Positions 17,141 to 26,094 of a stretch of DNA of 64,000 nt are shown piece by piece (position 1 is the stretch's first letter; each line of letters opens with the position of its first letter). The DNA comes from JBKBIP01 sp046297495. GTDB lineage: Bacteria > Planctomycetota > Planctomycetia > Gemmatales > Gemmataceae. Location of the stretch: the NCBI GenBank assembly GCA_046297495.1, contig JBKBIP010000006.1, positions 1-64,000 on the forward strand, written 5' to 3'. A model generated the notes under the pieces. That model worked only from the letters and a program-made list of their open reading frames with translations, ran no database searches and was not told where the DNA came from. The position numbers and the translations under genes were made by a program.

Positions 17141-18545
17141 ATTGTCCCAACTCCGCGATTTTGCGGTACAACGAACTCAAACCCATGCCCAGACGGCGGG
17201 CGGCTTCCTTCTTGTCGGAGGTTTGTTTCAAGATACGTTCGATGTGCTGGCGCTCGAAGCGTTTCACCGCTTCGCCTAAATCATCGATCAAACCGGGATC
17301 GTTGGGATTGGGGATTAAATCCGGCGGCAGATCGGCGGGAGTGATCAAGGGGCCTTCCCCCAAGATGACAGCTCGTTGTAAAACATTTTCCAACTCGCGG
17401 ACATTCCCCTTCCACGGACAAGCGGTCAGCAGCTGCATCGTCTCGTGCGTGATGCCGGTGATGGGCTTGGCGAGGGAGCGGGCGTGTTTGGCCAAGAGGA
17501 ATTCGACCAGGTCGGGTATATCCTCGCGCCGTTCGCGCAACGGCGGCACGCGGATCATGACGACGTTGAGACGATAATACAAATCCTCGCGGAAACGTCC
17601 TTGTTCGACTTCGCGCTGCAAGTCCTTGTTGGTCGCTGCCAGGACGCGGGCCTCGACGCGAATCGGCTCATTGGCGCCGACGGGGAGGACCTCCTTTTGT
17701 TCGATGGCACGCAGCAATTTGGCCTGGGTCGCTGACGGTAGCTCGCCGATCTCGTCGAGAAAGACCGTTCCCGCGCCGGCATGGACGAACACGCCGGGCT
17801 GATCGCGGTCGGCGCCGGTGAACGCTCCTTTACAATGGCCGAACAGCTGATTCTCCAACAAATCGTGCGGGATGGCGGCGCAGTTAACGGCCAGGAAGCG
17901 CGCCTCGGCGGCGCCGCTGTGATGATGGAGGGCGCGGGCGATCAGCTCCTTGCCCGTGCCGCTCTCGCCGCATAGCAACACGGTGGAGCGCGTCGGCGCC
18001 ACCTTGCGCACCATCTCGAAGACTTGTTGCATGGCAAGGCCGCGCCCGATGATGTGGTCGAAATCATATTCGCGGTTTAGCTCGCGGCGCAGCCATTGGT
18101 TTTCCAGATACAAATCCCGATAGGACAACAACCGGCGAATCTTGTTCAAAACCTCATCGAACAGGATCGGCTTCATCAAGTAGTCATGGGCGCCGCGCTG
18201 AAACGCCTCGACGGCGTTCTCGACCGTGGCATAGGCGGTAATCAGCAGAACGAAGGTTTCGGGGCTGATCTTCAAGAGCCGTTCTAGCAATTCGATGCCG
18301 TCGATGTCGGGCAAGTGGACGTCGCACAAAGCCACGGCGAACGGTTGTTCGCCAGCCACGCGCAAGGCTTCGGCGCCGTTGACGCAGGCGGTCACGGCAT
18401 AGCCTTCCTGGGTCAGATACTCCGCCAGCGTCGAGCGAATGAGCGGCTCGTCATCGACCACCAAGATGGCATGGCGGGGGCGCGGCTGGGAGGACTCGGT
18501 TTGCCGAGCCGCGACGGGCGCCGATTTGCGCGTGCTACGTGACAC
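17139..18545 (-). CDS. Sigma-54-dependent NtrC-type response regulator
   Basis: The frame is open further upstream, but the GTG at 18545 with AAGGAA 8 bases before it, 17 bases after the kinase stop, gives the right N-terminus. Domains in order: receiver domain with acidic pocket VVDDEP and phospho-acceptor D75 (ALCDVHLP); AAA+ domain with Walker A GESGTGKE, sigma-54 contact loop GAFTGA, Walker B FLDEIGEL and ELENVLQRAV; C-terminal Fis-type helix-turn-helix (KKEAARRLGMGLSSLYRKI). It activates sigma-54 promoters by ATP-driven remodelling after phosphorylation. The adjacent upstream histidine kinase is the expected partner. Target genes are not visible. The stop codon abuts a palindromic element. 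Confidence 0.92.
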   Translation of the reverse strand: MSRSTRKSAPVAARQTESSQPRPRHAILVVDDEPLIRSTLAEYLTQEGYAVTACVNGAEALRVAGEQPFAVALCDVHLPDIDGIELLERLLKISPETFVLLITAYATVENAVEAFQRGAHDYLMKPILFDEVLNKIRRLLSYRDLYLENQWLRRELNREYDFDHIIGRGLAMQQVFEMVRKVAPTRSTVLLCGESGTGKELIARALHHHSGAAEARFLAVNCAAIPHDLLENQLFGHCKGAFTGADRDQPGVFVHAGAGTVFLDEIGELPSATQAKLLRAIEQKEVLPVGANEPIRVEARVLAATNKDLQREVEQGRFREDLYYRLNVVMIRVPPLRERREDIPDLVEFLLAKHARSLAKPITGITHETMQLLTACPWKGNVRELENVLQRAVILGEGPLITPADLPPDLIPNPNDPGLIDDLGEAVKRFERQHIERILKQTSDKKEAARRLGMGLSSLYRKIAELGQ

Positions 18546-18562
18546 CAGAGAAAGTTCCTTGC

Positions 18563-19915
18563 TTACGATGACATAACCACATCGCGATCCGGGATGGGGG
18601 CGGCATGAGGCATCGGCAACCAAACCTCAAACACTGTCCCCCAACCTGGCTTCGACTCAAACTCGATCCGACCGCCGTGATCCGTCACCAGTTTACGGGT
18701 GACGAACAGGCCCAAGCCCGTGCCGTGTTTTTTGGTCGTGAAGTAGGGTTGGAACAAGCGGTCGGCGTTCTCAGGGGCGATGCCACACCCATCGTCGCGC
18801 ACCCTGATGCTGATTTCCTCGGGGTGCTGGGTCACGAGCAACTCGACCCGTCCCCCTTTGGATGTCGCATCGATGGCATTAAGAATCAGATTGAGAAACG
18901 TTTGCACCAGCTGATCGCGGACGCCATGCAACAGGGGCAGGTCATCGGGAATCGTCGCCGTGATGGTTCGTTGGCTGGGGGCCTTGTAATACTTGGCGAT
19001 ACTCAAGGCTTCGTCGAGAATCTCTGGCAACGAAACCCACGTCCGCTCCTTGCTGGCGGGGCGGCTGAAGTTGATCAACTCGCGCAACGTGATCTGGATG
19101 CGGCGCAGTTGATCGTTGACCAAAGCCAGCCGTTCGCGCGTGTAGCCGTCGCAGTCGCGGCGCTGGAGCATCTGCACCAACGAACTGATGGAGGTCAACG
19201 GATTGCCGACTTCGTGCGCGATACCGGCGGCCAGCAGGCCAAAGGCGGCCATCTTCTCTTGGTGCAGCAAGTGGGCTTGGGCCTCGTGCAGTTGGCGCGT
19301 GCGCTCGGCGATGCGGTCCTCCAACTGCATCTTGTTGGCACGGAGGGCGGCGTTCAGCTCGCTAAGATGCTCCCCCACGCGCTTGAGCAACCGGGCCAAG
19401 GCGCTGCTGGCCCAGCTTACCCAGCCCAGAAAAACCAGCATGAGGAGCACGGTCAAATGCGGTTCCAATCCAGCCGTGACGCGCCGCTCCTCCGGCAAGG
19501 CCAGGAACAGCGCCAGGTAGCTGATGCCGTGTAATGCACATGTCAAATAAGTGACATGCGGCGTGTGGCGAATGGCGCAGCAGATCAGCGATAAAAAATA
19601 ATAATACCGGAAAGGACTATCCAAGCCGCTGTCGAAATAACACAGCAAGCCAATGAACAGCGCTTCCATGAACGAGATGACCAAAGGATAGCGTCCGAGA
19701 AAGACGCGGCCGTGGTAGCTGTGATAGGTGTCCAACAACGCGAACACCGCCCCCAACGCCAGGATGGCGTTGAGCAACGGCTGGTGAAAGCCGCTCGCGC
19801 CGACGTTGACCAGCACGTAACCAATGAGCAGGCCAAACCAGCGAATGCGAACCGCGATATGCTCGGCGGCCAATTCCCAACGGGAAGGAACGACGGAGAG
19901 TGAAACAGTAGCCAT
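18563..19915 (-). CDS. Membrane sensor histidine kinase
   Basis: A 450-residue protein from the ATG at 19915; the frame extends upstream only through a TTG start without a ribosome site. About six hydrophobic segments fill residues 25-170 with very short loops, so it probably senses a membrane or membrane-near signal rather than a periplasmic ligand. A coiled stretch (LNAALRANKMQLEDRIAERT) leads into the H-box GIAHEVGNPLTSI with H234, then N-box NLILNAIDAT, G1 DDGCGI and F/G2 LFQPYFTTKKHGTGLGL. This is the NtrB/ZraS-like arrangement usual with sigma-54 regulators, and the regulator gene follows after 17 bases. The signal is unknown. Confidence 0.9.
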   Translation of the reverse strand: MATVSLSVVPSRWELAAEHIAVRIRWFGLLIGYVLVNVGASGFHQPLLNAILALGAVFALLDTYHSYHGRVFLGRYPLVISFMEALFIGLLCYFDSGLDSPFRYYYFLSLICCAIRHTPHVTYLTCALHGISYLALFLALPEERRVTAGLEPHLTVLLMLVFLGWVSWASSALARLLKRVGEHLSELNAALRANKMQLEDRIAERTRQLHEAQAHLLHQEKMAAFGLLAAGIAHEVGNPLTSISSLVQMLQRRDCDGYTRERLALVNDQLRRIQITLRELINFSRPASKERTWVSLPEILDEALSIAKYYKAPSQRTITATIPDDLPLLHGVRDQLVQTFLNLILNAIDATSKGGRVELLVTQHPEEISIRVRDDGCGIAPENADRLFQPYFTTKKHGTGLGLFVTRKLVTDHGGRIEFESKPGWGTVFEVWLPMPHAAPIPDRDVVMSS

Positions 19916-20163
19916 GAGGCCGTGGAACCTCGCACCCAAAAACCCAGAACGGTACTCCGCTGGCAACCCAGATGATCCGAGCCGCGACCGTTAGGGAGCG
20001 GAACTCGGAGTTGAGTTTCCTTCTGGCCGGAGTGATACTGTAATCATTATAGGGAGATGGCGCGAAAGGGAAAAAAGGGGGACGTATTTGAGGTCGCTGG
20101 GGGCGGTCCCACGCCGCTCCGCCATTGCACGAGCGGCGGTTGACGATGATGAATGAGCCATGG

Positions 20164-21516
20164 TCACGGGCCGCTCGAACCAGCGGCATATTCCCCCATC
20201 GGCACGATGCCCTTGGCCCAGCCGTCCAGAATCGGCTCGACGATCCGCCACGATTCCTCGGCTTCGTCCCCGCGGATGGACAACACGGCGTTTCCATCCA
20301 ACACGTCCAGCAGCAAGCGCGCGTAGGCCGAAATATCTTGGGGGGCAAGTTCCGTTGTCAAAGCAACCGGGCGCAGATGGAACGGATTGTCCATGCCATT
20401 GATGTTGACGCCCAGCTCCAGACGATCCGGGTCCAGTCGCAAGCGCAGGATGTTGGCCGGAGGGGCGTTTGCCTCAAATGGTAAGTGCGGAACCGGACGG
20501 TAGTGAACGATGATCTCGTGCCGATCCGCGCCGAGGGCTTTCCCGGTGCGGAGGCGGAACGGCACGCCCGCCCAGCGCCAGTTATCGATGAACAACGTCA
20601 CTTGAGCGAAGGTTTCGGTCAGGCGGTCGGGTTCGATGCCAGGTTCATCCACATAGCTCGGTACGTCTCGCTCGCCGATCCTGCCGGCGGTGTAGCGCGC
20701 GCGGATGGCGTGTCGTTTCACTTCGTCTGGATCGAAGCGGCGCACGGCCCGCAGCACCTCGACTTTCCGATCGCGGAAGTCCCGCTCGGCGAACGAGACG
20801 GGGGCCTCCATCGCCACGAGACAAAGCAATTGAAGTAAGTGATTTTGTACCATGTCCCGCAGCGCTCCGGAGTGGTCGTAGTAGCCGGCTCGGCCTTCGA
20901 GGGCCACCGTTTCATCCCAGATGATCTCCACCCGTTCGATGTGGTCCCGATTCCACAGGTACTCGAACACCCGGTTGGCGAAGCGAAGACCCAGCACGTT
21001 TTGAACGGTTTGCATGCCCAGAAAGTGGTCGATGCGGAACACCGACCGTTCGGGAAACGTCGCTCCGAGCAGGGCGTTCAATTGCCGCGCCGAGGCCAGG
21101 TCATGGCCGAACGGTTTCTCAATGACAATGCGGCTGTCATCAGGTAACTTCAGCTCGGCCAAGGCCCGCAGGACCGGCTCGAAGACGGCAGGGGGCAACG
21201 CCAGATAGACGGCAATCGGGCCGTCTGGCTCGCCAATGACCTCTCGCAGTTGGCTGACGTCCGTGACATCCGCCTTGCGATACTCCAATCCGCCCACGAC
21301 GGTTTCCCGAACCGCCGCCGGGATGTCGCTCGCGTGTCGATTGAGCGCGTCAGCCAGATGCCGCCGGAATTGGTCCGTGTCCCAGTCATCCCGCCCCACG
21401 CCGACGATGGCGTTCAAGGGGAGAAGCTCCCGCGCGCGTAATTGGGTGATCGCGGGAAGTAGGTAACGAGCCGTCAAGTCCCCCGTGGCCCCCAGAATGA
21501 TGAACCGCGCCAGCAT
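20164..21516 (-). CDS. zwf: Glucose-6-phosphate dehydrogenase-family protein
   Basis: A 450-residue enzyme-family member that oxidises glucose 6-phosphate to 6-phosphogluconolactone, the first step of the oxidative pentose-phosphate route. It is shorter than the usual ~490-510 residues. The N-terminal NAD(P) fold reads FIILGATGDLTARYLLPA (GATGDL replacing the more common GASGDL), EKPFG is at 133-137, and the substrate-site signature is RIDHFLGMQ at 161-169. The lysine of DHxLGK is Met168. The conserved QNH (224-226), DHIERVEI and GRAGYYDHSGALRDM are present. GGCGGAGG precedes the ATG. The gene is divergent from the GH15 gene. The Met substitution makes activity uncertain or suggests altered phosphate binding. 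Confidence 0.85.
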   Translation of the reverse strand: MLARFIILGATGDLTARYLLPAITQLRARELLPLNAIVGVGRDDWDTDQFRRHLADALNRHASDIPAAVRETVVGGLEYRKADVTDVSQLREVIGEPDGPIAVYLALPPAVFEPVLRALAELKLPDDSRIVIEKPFGHDLASARQLNALLGATFPERSVFRIDHFLGMQTVQNVLGLRFANRVFEYLWNRDHIERVEIIWDETVALEGRAGYYDHSGALRDMVQNHLLQLLCLVAMEAPVSFAERDFRDRKVEVLRAVRRFDPDEVKRHAIRARYTAGRIGERDVPSYVDEPGIEPDRLTETFAQVTLFIDNWRWAGVPFRLRTGKALGADRHEIIVHYRPVPHLPFEANAPPANILRLRLDPDRLELGVNINGMDNPFHLRPVALTTELAPQDISAYARLLLDVLDGNAVLSIRGDEAEESWRIVEPILDGWAKGIVPMGEYAAGSSGP

Positions 21517-21732
21517 GGCCGTTCCTCCGCCAAGTTGGAATACCTGTTGGCATGAGGCTGTCCCATCGCAGGGAAGCCTTGCCTCGGTGACGTGAAACCT
21601 TTAATACAGTTCATAGTGACGGGCCGCGTTCGCGGCGCCAAGTACAATGCATGATTCCATTCTCCATGAAACCCTGGATTGGGTGTCGATTGTCTGTCGG
21701 TCACAGCCATCCAAGTAAGGCGAGGACAGAGC

Positions 21733-23523
21733 ATGACGCTGCTCATCGAAGACTATGCCCTGATCGGGGACTGCCAGACGGCCGCGCTCGTGGGGCGCGA
21801 CGGCTCCATCGATTGGCTTTGTTTCCCTCGGTTCGACTCCGGGGCCTGCTTCGCCGCCTTGCTCGGCCAGCCGGAACATGGCCGCTGGCTCGTCGCTCCC
21901 GCTGAACCGGTGCGGGCCATCACGCGCTCCTATCGCGGGGATTCGTTGATTCTCGACACCACCTTCGAGACCGCATCCGGCGTCGTCACGCTGACCGATT
22001 GCATGCCGCTGCGCACGGGGCAGCCGGACTTGGTCCGCCTGGTTCGCGGCGTTCGGGGCAAGGTTCCCATGCGAACGGAGCTGGTGGTCCGATTCGATTA
22101 TGGCAGCATCACCCCTTGGGTGCGGCAGGAACCCGGCGGCGTGGTGGCGATTGGCGGGCCGGACACGATCCACGTTCGCACGCCGGTCGCGTTGCACGGC
22201 AAGGAGTGGACAACCGTGGGGGAGTTCACGGTTGCCGAGGGGGAGGAAGTGCCGTTCGTGTTGACCTGGCATCCGTCGCATCTCGATCCCCTGCCGCCGA
22301 TTGACGCCGGGGCCGCCATCCAAGCAGCGGTGGAGTGGTGGCACGAATGGTCGAGCCATTGTCCTTACCAAGGGGAATGGCGGGACGCGGTCATCCGCTC
22401 GCTGATCACGCTCAAGGCCCTCACCTATGCTCCGACGGGGGGCATCGTGGCGGCGGCCACCACCTCGCTGCCGGAGCACATCGGCGGCCCGCGCAACTGG
22501 GACTATCGTTACTGCTGGCTGCGCGACGCCACCTTCACGCTGGCTGCCCTGATCCAATGCGGCTACACCGACGAGGCTCATGCCTGGCGCAAGTGGCTGC
22601 TCCGAGCGGTCGCCGGTCGGGGGACCGAACTGCACATCATGTACGGGCTGGCCGGCGAGCGACGGCTGCCGGAGATGGAACTCCCCTGGCTGCCGGGCTA
22701 CGAGAACTCCAAGCCAGTGCGCATCGGCAACGGGGCTTATAATCAGTTTCAACTCGATGTCTTTGGCGAGGTGCTGGACTGTCTCCACCTGGCCCGCCAC
22801 TACGGGTTGAAGGACGCAGCGGGGGATTGGCGGATCGAACGGGAGCTGTTGCAGCGGCTGGAGGAAGTGTGGCAAGAACCAGACGAGGGTATCTGGGAAG
22901 TGCGCGGGCCGCAGCGGCATTTCACCCACTCGAAGCTCATGGCCTGGGTGGCCTTCGACCGAGCCATCAAGGACGTGGAGCGGTTCGGGCTGGATGGGCC
23001 AGTCGAACGCTGGAAGAAACTGCGCGACGAACTTCATGCCGAGATTTGCGACCGTGGCTTCAGCCAGAAACGCAATGCTTTCGTGCAGTATTACGGCAGC
23101 ACCGAGATGGACGCCGCCGTGCTGATGATGGCCGAAGTCGGCTTCCTACCGGCGACCGATCCGCGCATTGTCGGAACCGTGGCCGCCATTGAGCAAGACT
23201 TGGTCCGCGATGGCTTCGTGGACCGCTACCGGACTGAAAGCGGCGTGGATGGCTTGCCCAAGGGGGAGGGAGCCTTCCTGCTCTGCACCTTCTGGTTGGC
23301 CGACAACTACGCCCTGATGGGCCGCCATGCCGACGCGCGCCGGGTGTTCGAGAATCTCATGGCGATCCGCAACGATGTGGGCTTGTTGGCCGAGGAGTAC
23401 GACCCAGTCGCGCGACGACAGCTCGGCAATTTTCCCCAAGCGTTCTCGCACCTCGGTTTGGTCAATACCGCGTGCAATTTGACTCAGAAAGAGAAACCCG
23501 TGGAAGTCCGCCAAACCGCGTGA
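21733..23523 (+). CDS. GH15 family glycoside hydrolase (glucoamylase/trehalase type)
   Basis: A 597-residue cytoplasmic enzyme from the ATG at 21733 (GCGAGGAC upstream; an earlier in-frame ATG lacks this). It opens MTLLIEDYALIGDCQTAALV ... SIDWLCFPRFDS, the N-terminal beta-sandwich signature of bacterial GH15 proteins. The (alpha/alpha)6 barrel has GPRNWDYRYCWLRDATF, then YYGSTEMDAAVLMM, GLLAEEYDP (with the expected catalytic base Glu) and PQAFSHLGLVN. Close relatives hydrolyse trehalose or alpha-glucans; sequence alone does not decide. There is no signal peptide. With divergent zwf 216 bases away it suggests glucose release feeding the pentose-phosphate pathway. Confidence 0.9.
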   Translation: MTLLIEDYALIGDCQTAALVGRDGSIDWLCFPRFDSGACFAALLGQPEHGRWLVAPAEPVRAITRSYRGDSLILDTTFETASGVVTLTDCMPLRTGQPDLVRLVRGVRGKVPMRTELVVRFDYGSITPWVRQEPGGVVAIGGPDTIHVRTPVALHGKEWTTVGEFTVAEGEEVPFVLTWHPSHLDPLPPIDAGAAIQAAVEWWHEWSSHCPYQGEWRDAVIRSLITLKALTYAPTGGIVAAATTSLPEHIGGPRNWDYRYCWLRDATFTLAALIQCGYTDEAHAWRKWLLRAVAGRGTELHIMYGLAGERRLPEMELPWLPGYENSKPVRIGNGAYNQFQLDVFGEVLDCLHLARHYGLKDAAGDWRIERELLQRLEEVWQEPDEGIWEVRGPQRHFTHSKLMAWVAFDRAIKDVERFGLDGPVERWKKLRDELHAEICDRGFSQKRNAFVQYYGSTEMDAAVLMMAEVGFLPATDPRIVGTVAAIEQDLVRDGFVDRYRTESGVDGLPKGEGAFLLCTFWLADNYALMGRHADARRVFENLMAIRNDVGLLAEEYDPVARRQLGNFPQAFSHLGLVNTACNLTQKEKPVEVRQTA

Positions 23524-23683
23524 GATCAGCCCCCTTGTTTTCTGCTCCAAGAGCGGTTCCCTTCCAAACATCAGTTGCATGGTAAGCCAGGAAGAATATG
23601 CCGGGAAAGCATGGGAAAGCATGTGGGGTGGCGACAACGTGGCGGAAGTCGGCAAAAAACCGGCGGAATTCGCAAAAACTCGC

Positions 23684-23711
23684 TTGCCGTGTGGCCAAAG
23701 ACCGATATACT
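23684..23711 (+). promoter_or_regulatory. Candidate sigma-70 promoter for the 63-residue ORF
   Basis: TTGCCG (23684-23689) and TATACT (23706-23711) are 16 bases apart, and the predicted start would leave a ~50-base leader before the ATG at 23769. Based on consensus similarity only. Confidence 0.45.
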
Positions 23712-23768
23712 GTCGGGAATTATGTCGTTTCTGTCGGGTTGTCTCACTTCTAGTCGAGGACAAAGAGT

Positions 23769-23960
23769 ATGTTAGTTTCCGTATCGGGGGAGTTGGATTT
23801 CATCGAGGAATTGCGCTTGCGGCGTTGGGCACGCGAGAATTACGTTCCGGTCGGACAGCGCGAAGGAACGTGGCATCCGGTCATTCTTGAGGAAATGAGC
23901 AAGAAGGATCGTGATCTGGGAGAAGCGGACCTTCCCGTGTACGGATGCTCGAAGAGTTAG
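23769..23960 (+). CDS. Small protein of 63 residues, unknown function
   Basis: The ATG follows CGAGGAC at a proper distance, a candidate promoter lies upstream and a strong intrinsic terminator downstream, so the unit looks like an independent small gene. The peptide is charged with alternating acidic and basic residues (IEELRLRRWARENYVP, then WHPVILEEMSKKDRDL). No signal peptide, membrane segment or known domain was seen. From memory, similar short RRWARENYVP...WHPVVLDEM proteins occur in other planctomycetes, but I cannot verify this here. Confidence 0.7.
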   Translation: MLVSVSGELDFIEELRLRRWARENYVPVGQREGTWHPVILEEMSKKDRDLGEADLPVYGCSKS

Positions 23961-23978
23961 TGAGCCGAACCGCCCCGG

Positions 23979-24028
23979 AAACCGAGGCAGCTGCTGTGTG
24001 TGAACACAACGGTTGCCTCGGTTTTTTT
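23979..24028 (+). terminator. Intrinsic terminator of the 63-residue gene
   Basis: An 11-bp perfect outer stem (23979-23989 with 24014-24024) encloses a partly paired inner region and is followed by seven T (24022-24028). Confidence 0.8.
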
Positions 24029-24128
24029 ATCCAAAGCCCCCAGGGTCCGAAAACGATCCTGGATATTCCTCTCGTTCCATGGCTTTCCTGCCGATGAGAA
24101 GTATAAACTGTCAGGGAGGACTGGGAAC

Positions 24129-25310
24129 GTGGGATTTTTCAGTGGCCGGGTGTCGTGCGTGCGCTTTCGGGTTGAGGGACCAGCGCCGGGGTTGTTCGGG
24201 CCGGAACAGCTGGACCGGCTGGCGGCGTTCGCCATCGGCCAGCAGCGCGTCGCCAGCGCCGACGGCGTCCAAGTCGGCTGGAGCGCTGGCGATCACATCC
24301 TCGATACCACCTTTACATTAGAGAAAAATATCATCCATGACGCCCTGCATTTCGCCTTGCGCGTCGATACGCAGAAAGTGCCGGGGGACCTGTGGCGCGC
24401 CTACACGCACATCGAGTTGGAAGCAGCGGCGGCCGAGAATCCGAGCGGCCGGCCCAGTATGCGTCAGAAACGCGAAGCCCGCGCTGCCGCCCGCGAACGG
24501 CTGGAGCAGGAAGCCGCTGATGGCCGATTTTTGCAGCGCAAGCTCTATCCGGTGCTGTGGGATGGTCAGGCCCACGAGCTGCTATTCGGCAGCCTCTCGG
24601 TCGGCGCTCTCGACCGCATGAGGCCCCTCTTTCAAAAGACGTTCGGCATGGGGCTGGAGCTGCTCAGCGCCGGCCGGCAAGCGTTTCTGCAAGCCGAGGC
24701 CCGCCAGCAGACGCGCGGCGTCGATGATGCCGCGCCGAGCGCCTTTGTCCAGGGGTCGGCCTTGGCGGAATTGGCCTGGCTGCCCGATGATCGCCAGCGC
24801 GACTTTCTCGGTAATGAGTTTCTGCTCTGGCTATGGTATGCCCTCGATGACGAGAGCGACACCATCCCCCTGGCCGACGGTTCCGAGGTGACGGGGATGA
24901 TGACGCGCACCTTGGTCCTGGAATGTCCGCGTGGCCAGACGGGACGCGAGAGCATCCACAGCGACGCTCCCGGACGCCTGCCCGAAGCCCGCCGGGCCAT
25001 CCAGACCGGCAAGCTGCCGCGCAAGGCCGGCTTGACGCTAGTGCGACACGATCAGCCGTATGAATTGACACTCCAGGGGGAATCCCTGGCCATCAGCAGC
25101 GCCAAGCTGCCGCCGGTCGAAGGGGCGGACGACCGTGCCCGCCTGGAAGAGCGCATGACGCAAATACGCCAACTGCTGGAGACGCTCGACCTGCTCTATG
25201 ATGCGTTCGGCCAACGCCGACTAAGTGACAATTGGCCGAAAGAGCTGGCCAAGATGCAACACTGGCTGCGGCAAACGGGCGGCAGTTACCGGCGCGCGGG
25301 GAACGAGTAG
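24129..25310 (+). CDS. RdgC-like protein
   Basis: Start set at the GTG at 24129 because GGGAGG stands 9 bases upstream and the product then begins MGFFSGRVSCVRFRVEGPAP; the frame continues upstream through the terminator region. The 393-residue product resembles the RdgC (recombination-associated) family as found in deltaproteobacteria: an N-terminal beta segment, LDTTFTLEKNIIHDALHFAL, the basic linker RQKREARAAARERLEQEA, and LLFGSLSVGALDRMRPLFQKTF. E. coli RdgC is a ring-shaped DNA-binding protein that restrains RecA. No recombination genes are adjacent. The family call rests on my recognition of pattern and order, not an alignment. Confidence 0.6.
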   Translation: MGFFSGRVSCVRFRVEGPAPGLFGPEQLDRLAAFAIGQQRVASADGVQVGWSAGDHILDTTFTLEKNIIHDALHFALRVDTQKVPGDLWRAYTHIELEAAAAENPSGRPSMRQKREARAAARERLEQEAADGRFLQRKLYPVLWDGQAHELLFGSLSVGALDRMRPLFQKTFGMGLELLSAGRQAFLQAEARQQTRGVDDAAPSAFVQGSALAELAWLPDDRQRDFLGNEFLLWLWYALDDESDTIPLADGSEVTGMMTRTLVLECPRGQTGRESIHSDAPGRLPEARRAIQTGKLPRKAGLTLVRHDQPYELTLQGESLAISSAKLPPVEGADDRARLEERMTQIRQLLETLDLLYDAFGQRRLSDNWPKELAKMQHWLRQTGGSYRRAGNE

Positions 25311-25531
25311 GAATGATCCATTCTAAATTCAAACTTAACAAATGATCCGACATCCATCCGTGGCGGATCGTTTCTTAGCCCTGGGAACGCCAGTCGCTCC
25401 GGGGCGTGGCGCCGGCATGGGTGGCGACGGTCGCGGCCAAGCAGCTGCCGCCCGCTGGGCAGCAAGTCCCACAGAATTTCCCCGATGCGGACGATCATCC
25501 CCGCTGTCGGCGGCATGGGGCTGTTCCTCGA

Positions 25532-26002
25532 TCATTCCGCTTGTTTCTTGGCGACTTCTTCCTCGCGCGGGCGCAGGACCAGGACCGGGCAACTGACGGA
25601 GCGAATAACTTTTTCCGTGACACTGCCAAGCCAAAAATGCGCCAAACCGCTGCGACCGTGGCTAGCCATGACGATCAAGCTGATGTCGTAAGTCTTGGCA
25701 TAGGTGGCGATCTTCTCGGCGACATCGGTGCCGATCTGCACGGCGTCGAAGCGGCGAATGGACCCCGTCTCCCCCAGAATGTCGCCGATCCACTGCCGGC
25801 GTTCATCCGTCACATCATCCGCGTCGAAGGAACCCGCGATACCATGTTTAGAGGAGGCCTCGGTGATGTCACCGACCACGTGGAGCACGTGCAGTTCGGC
25901 GCCGAATTTCTCGGCCAGCTCGTGAGCATAAGTCACCGCCTTATCGCCAAATGGACTGAAATCAGTGGCGGCCAGGATGCGTTGCCATTGGACCACGTTC
26001 AT
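25532..26002 (-). CDS. Universal stress protein (UspA family)
   Basis: A 156-residue single Usp domain. It starts RILAATDFSPFGDKAVTYAHELA, includes LIVMASHGRSGLAHFWLGSV, which matches the ATP-binding G-x2-G-x9-G-S/T motif of ATP-binding Usp proteins, and ends with the typical strand CPVLVLRP. A cytoplasmic, ATP-sensing stress role is therefore likely. It is divergent from the pyruvate kinase gene with 92 bases between starts, so the two may share regulation. The ~220 bases downstream to the RdgC-like gene hold nothing recognisable. Confidence 0.9.
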   Translation of the reverse strand: MNVVQWQRILAATDFSPFGDKAVTYAHELAEKFGAELHVLHVVGDITEASSKHGIAGSFDADDVTDERRQWIGDILGETGSIRRFDAVQIGTDVAEKIATYAKTYDISLIVMASHGRSGLAHFWLGSVTEKVIRSVSCPVLVLRPREEEVAKKQAE

Positions 26003-26094
26003 GGTGAAGCTCTCCCCGAATACAAGTTATCCCACGTTTCATAGATTATATCAGGAAATAAGCCGCGTAGACTTCACGACAATGGAGGTGAGCG

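Noticed and set aside
21601..23037. Long minus-strand open frame (about 478 codons)
   Set aside because: Entirely antisense to the GH15 gene, whose protein is unmistakable; high-GC genes create long open frames on the other strand.
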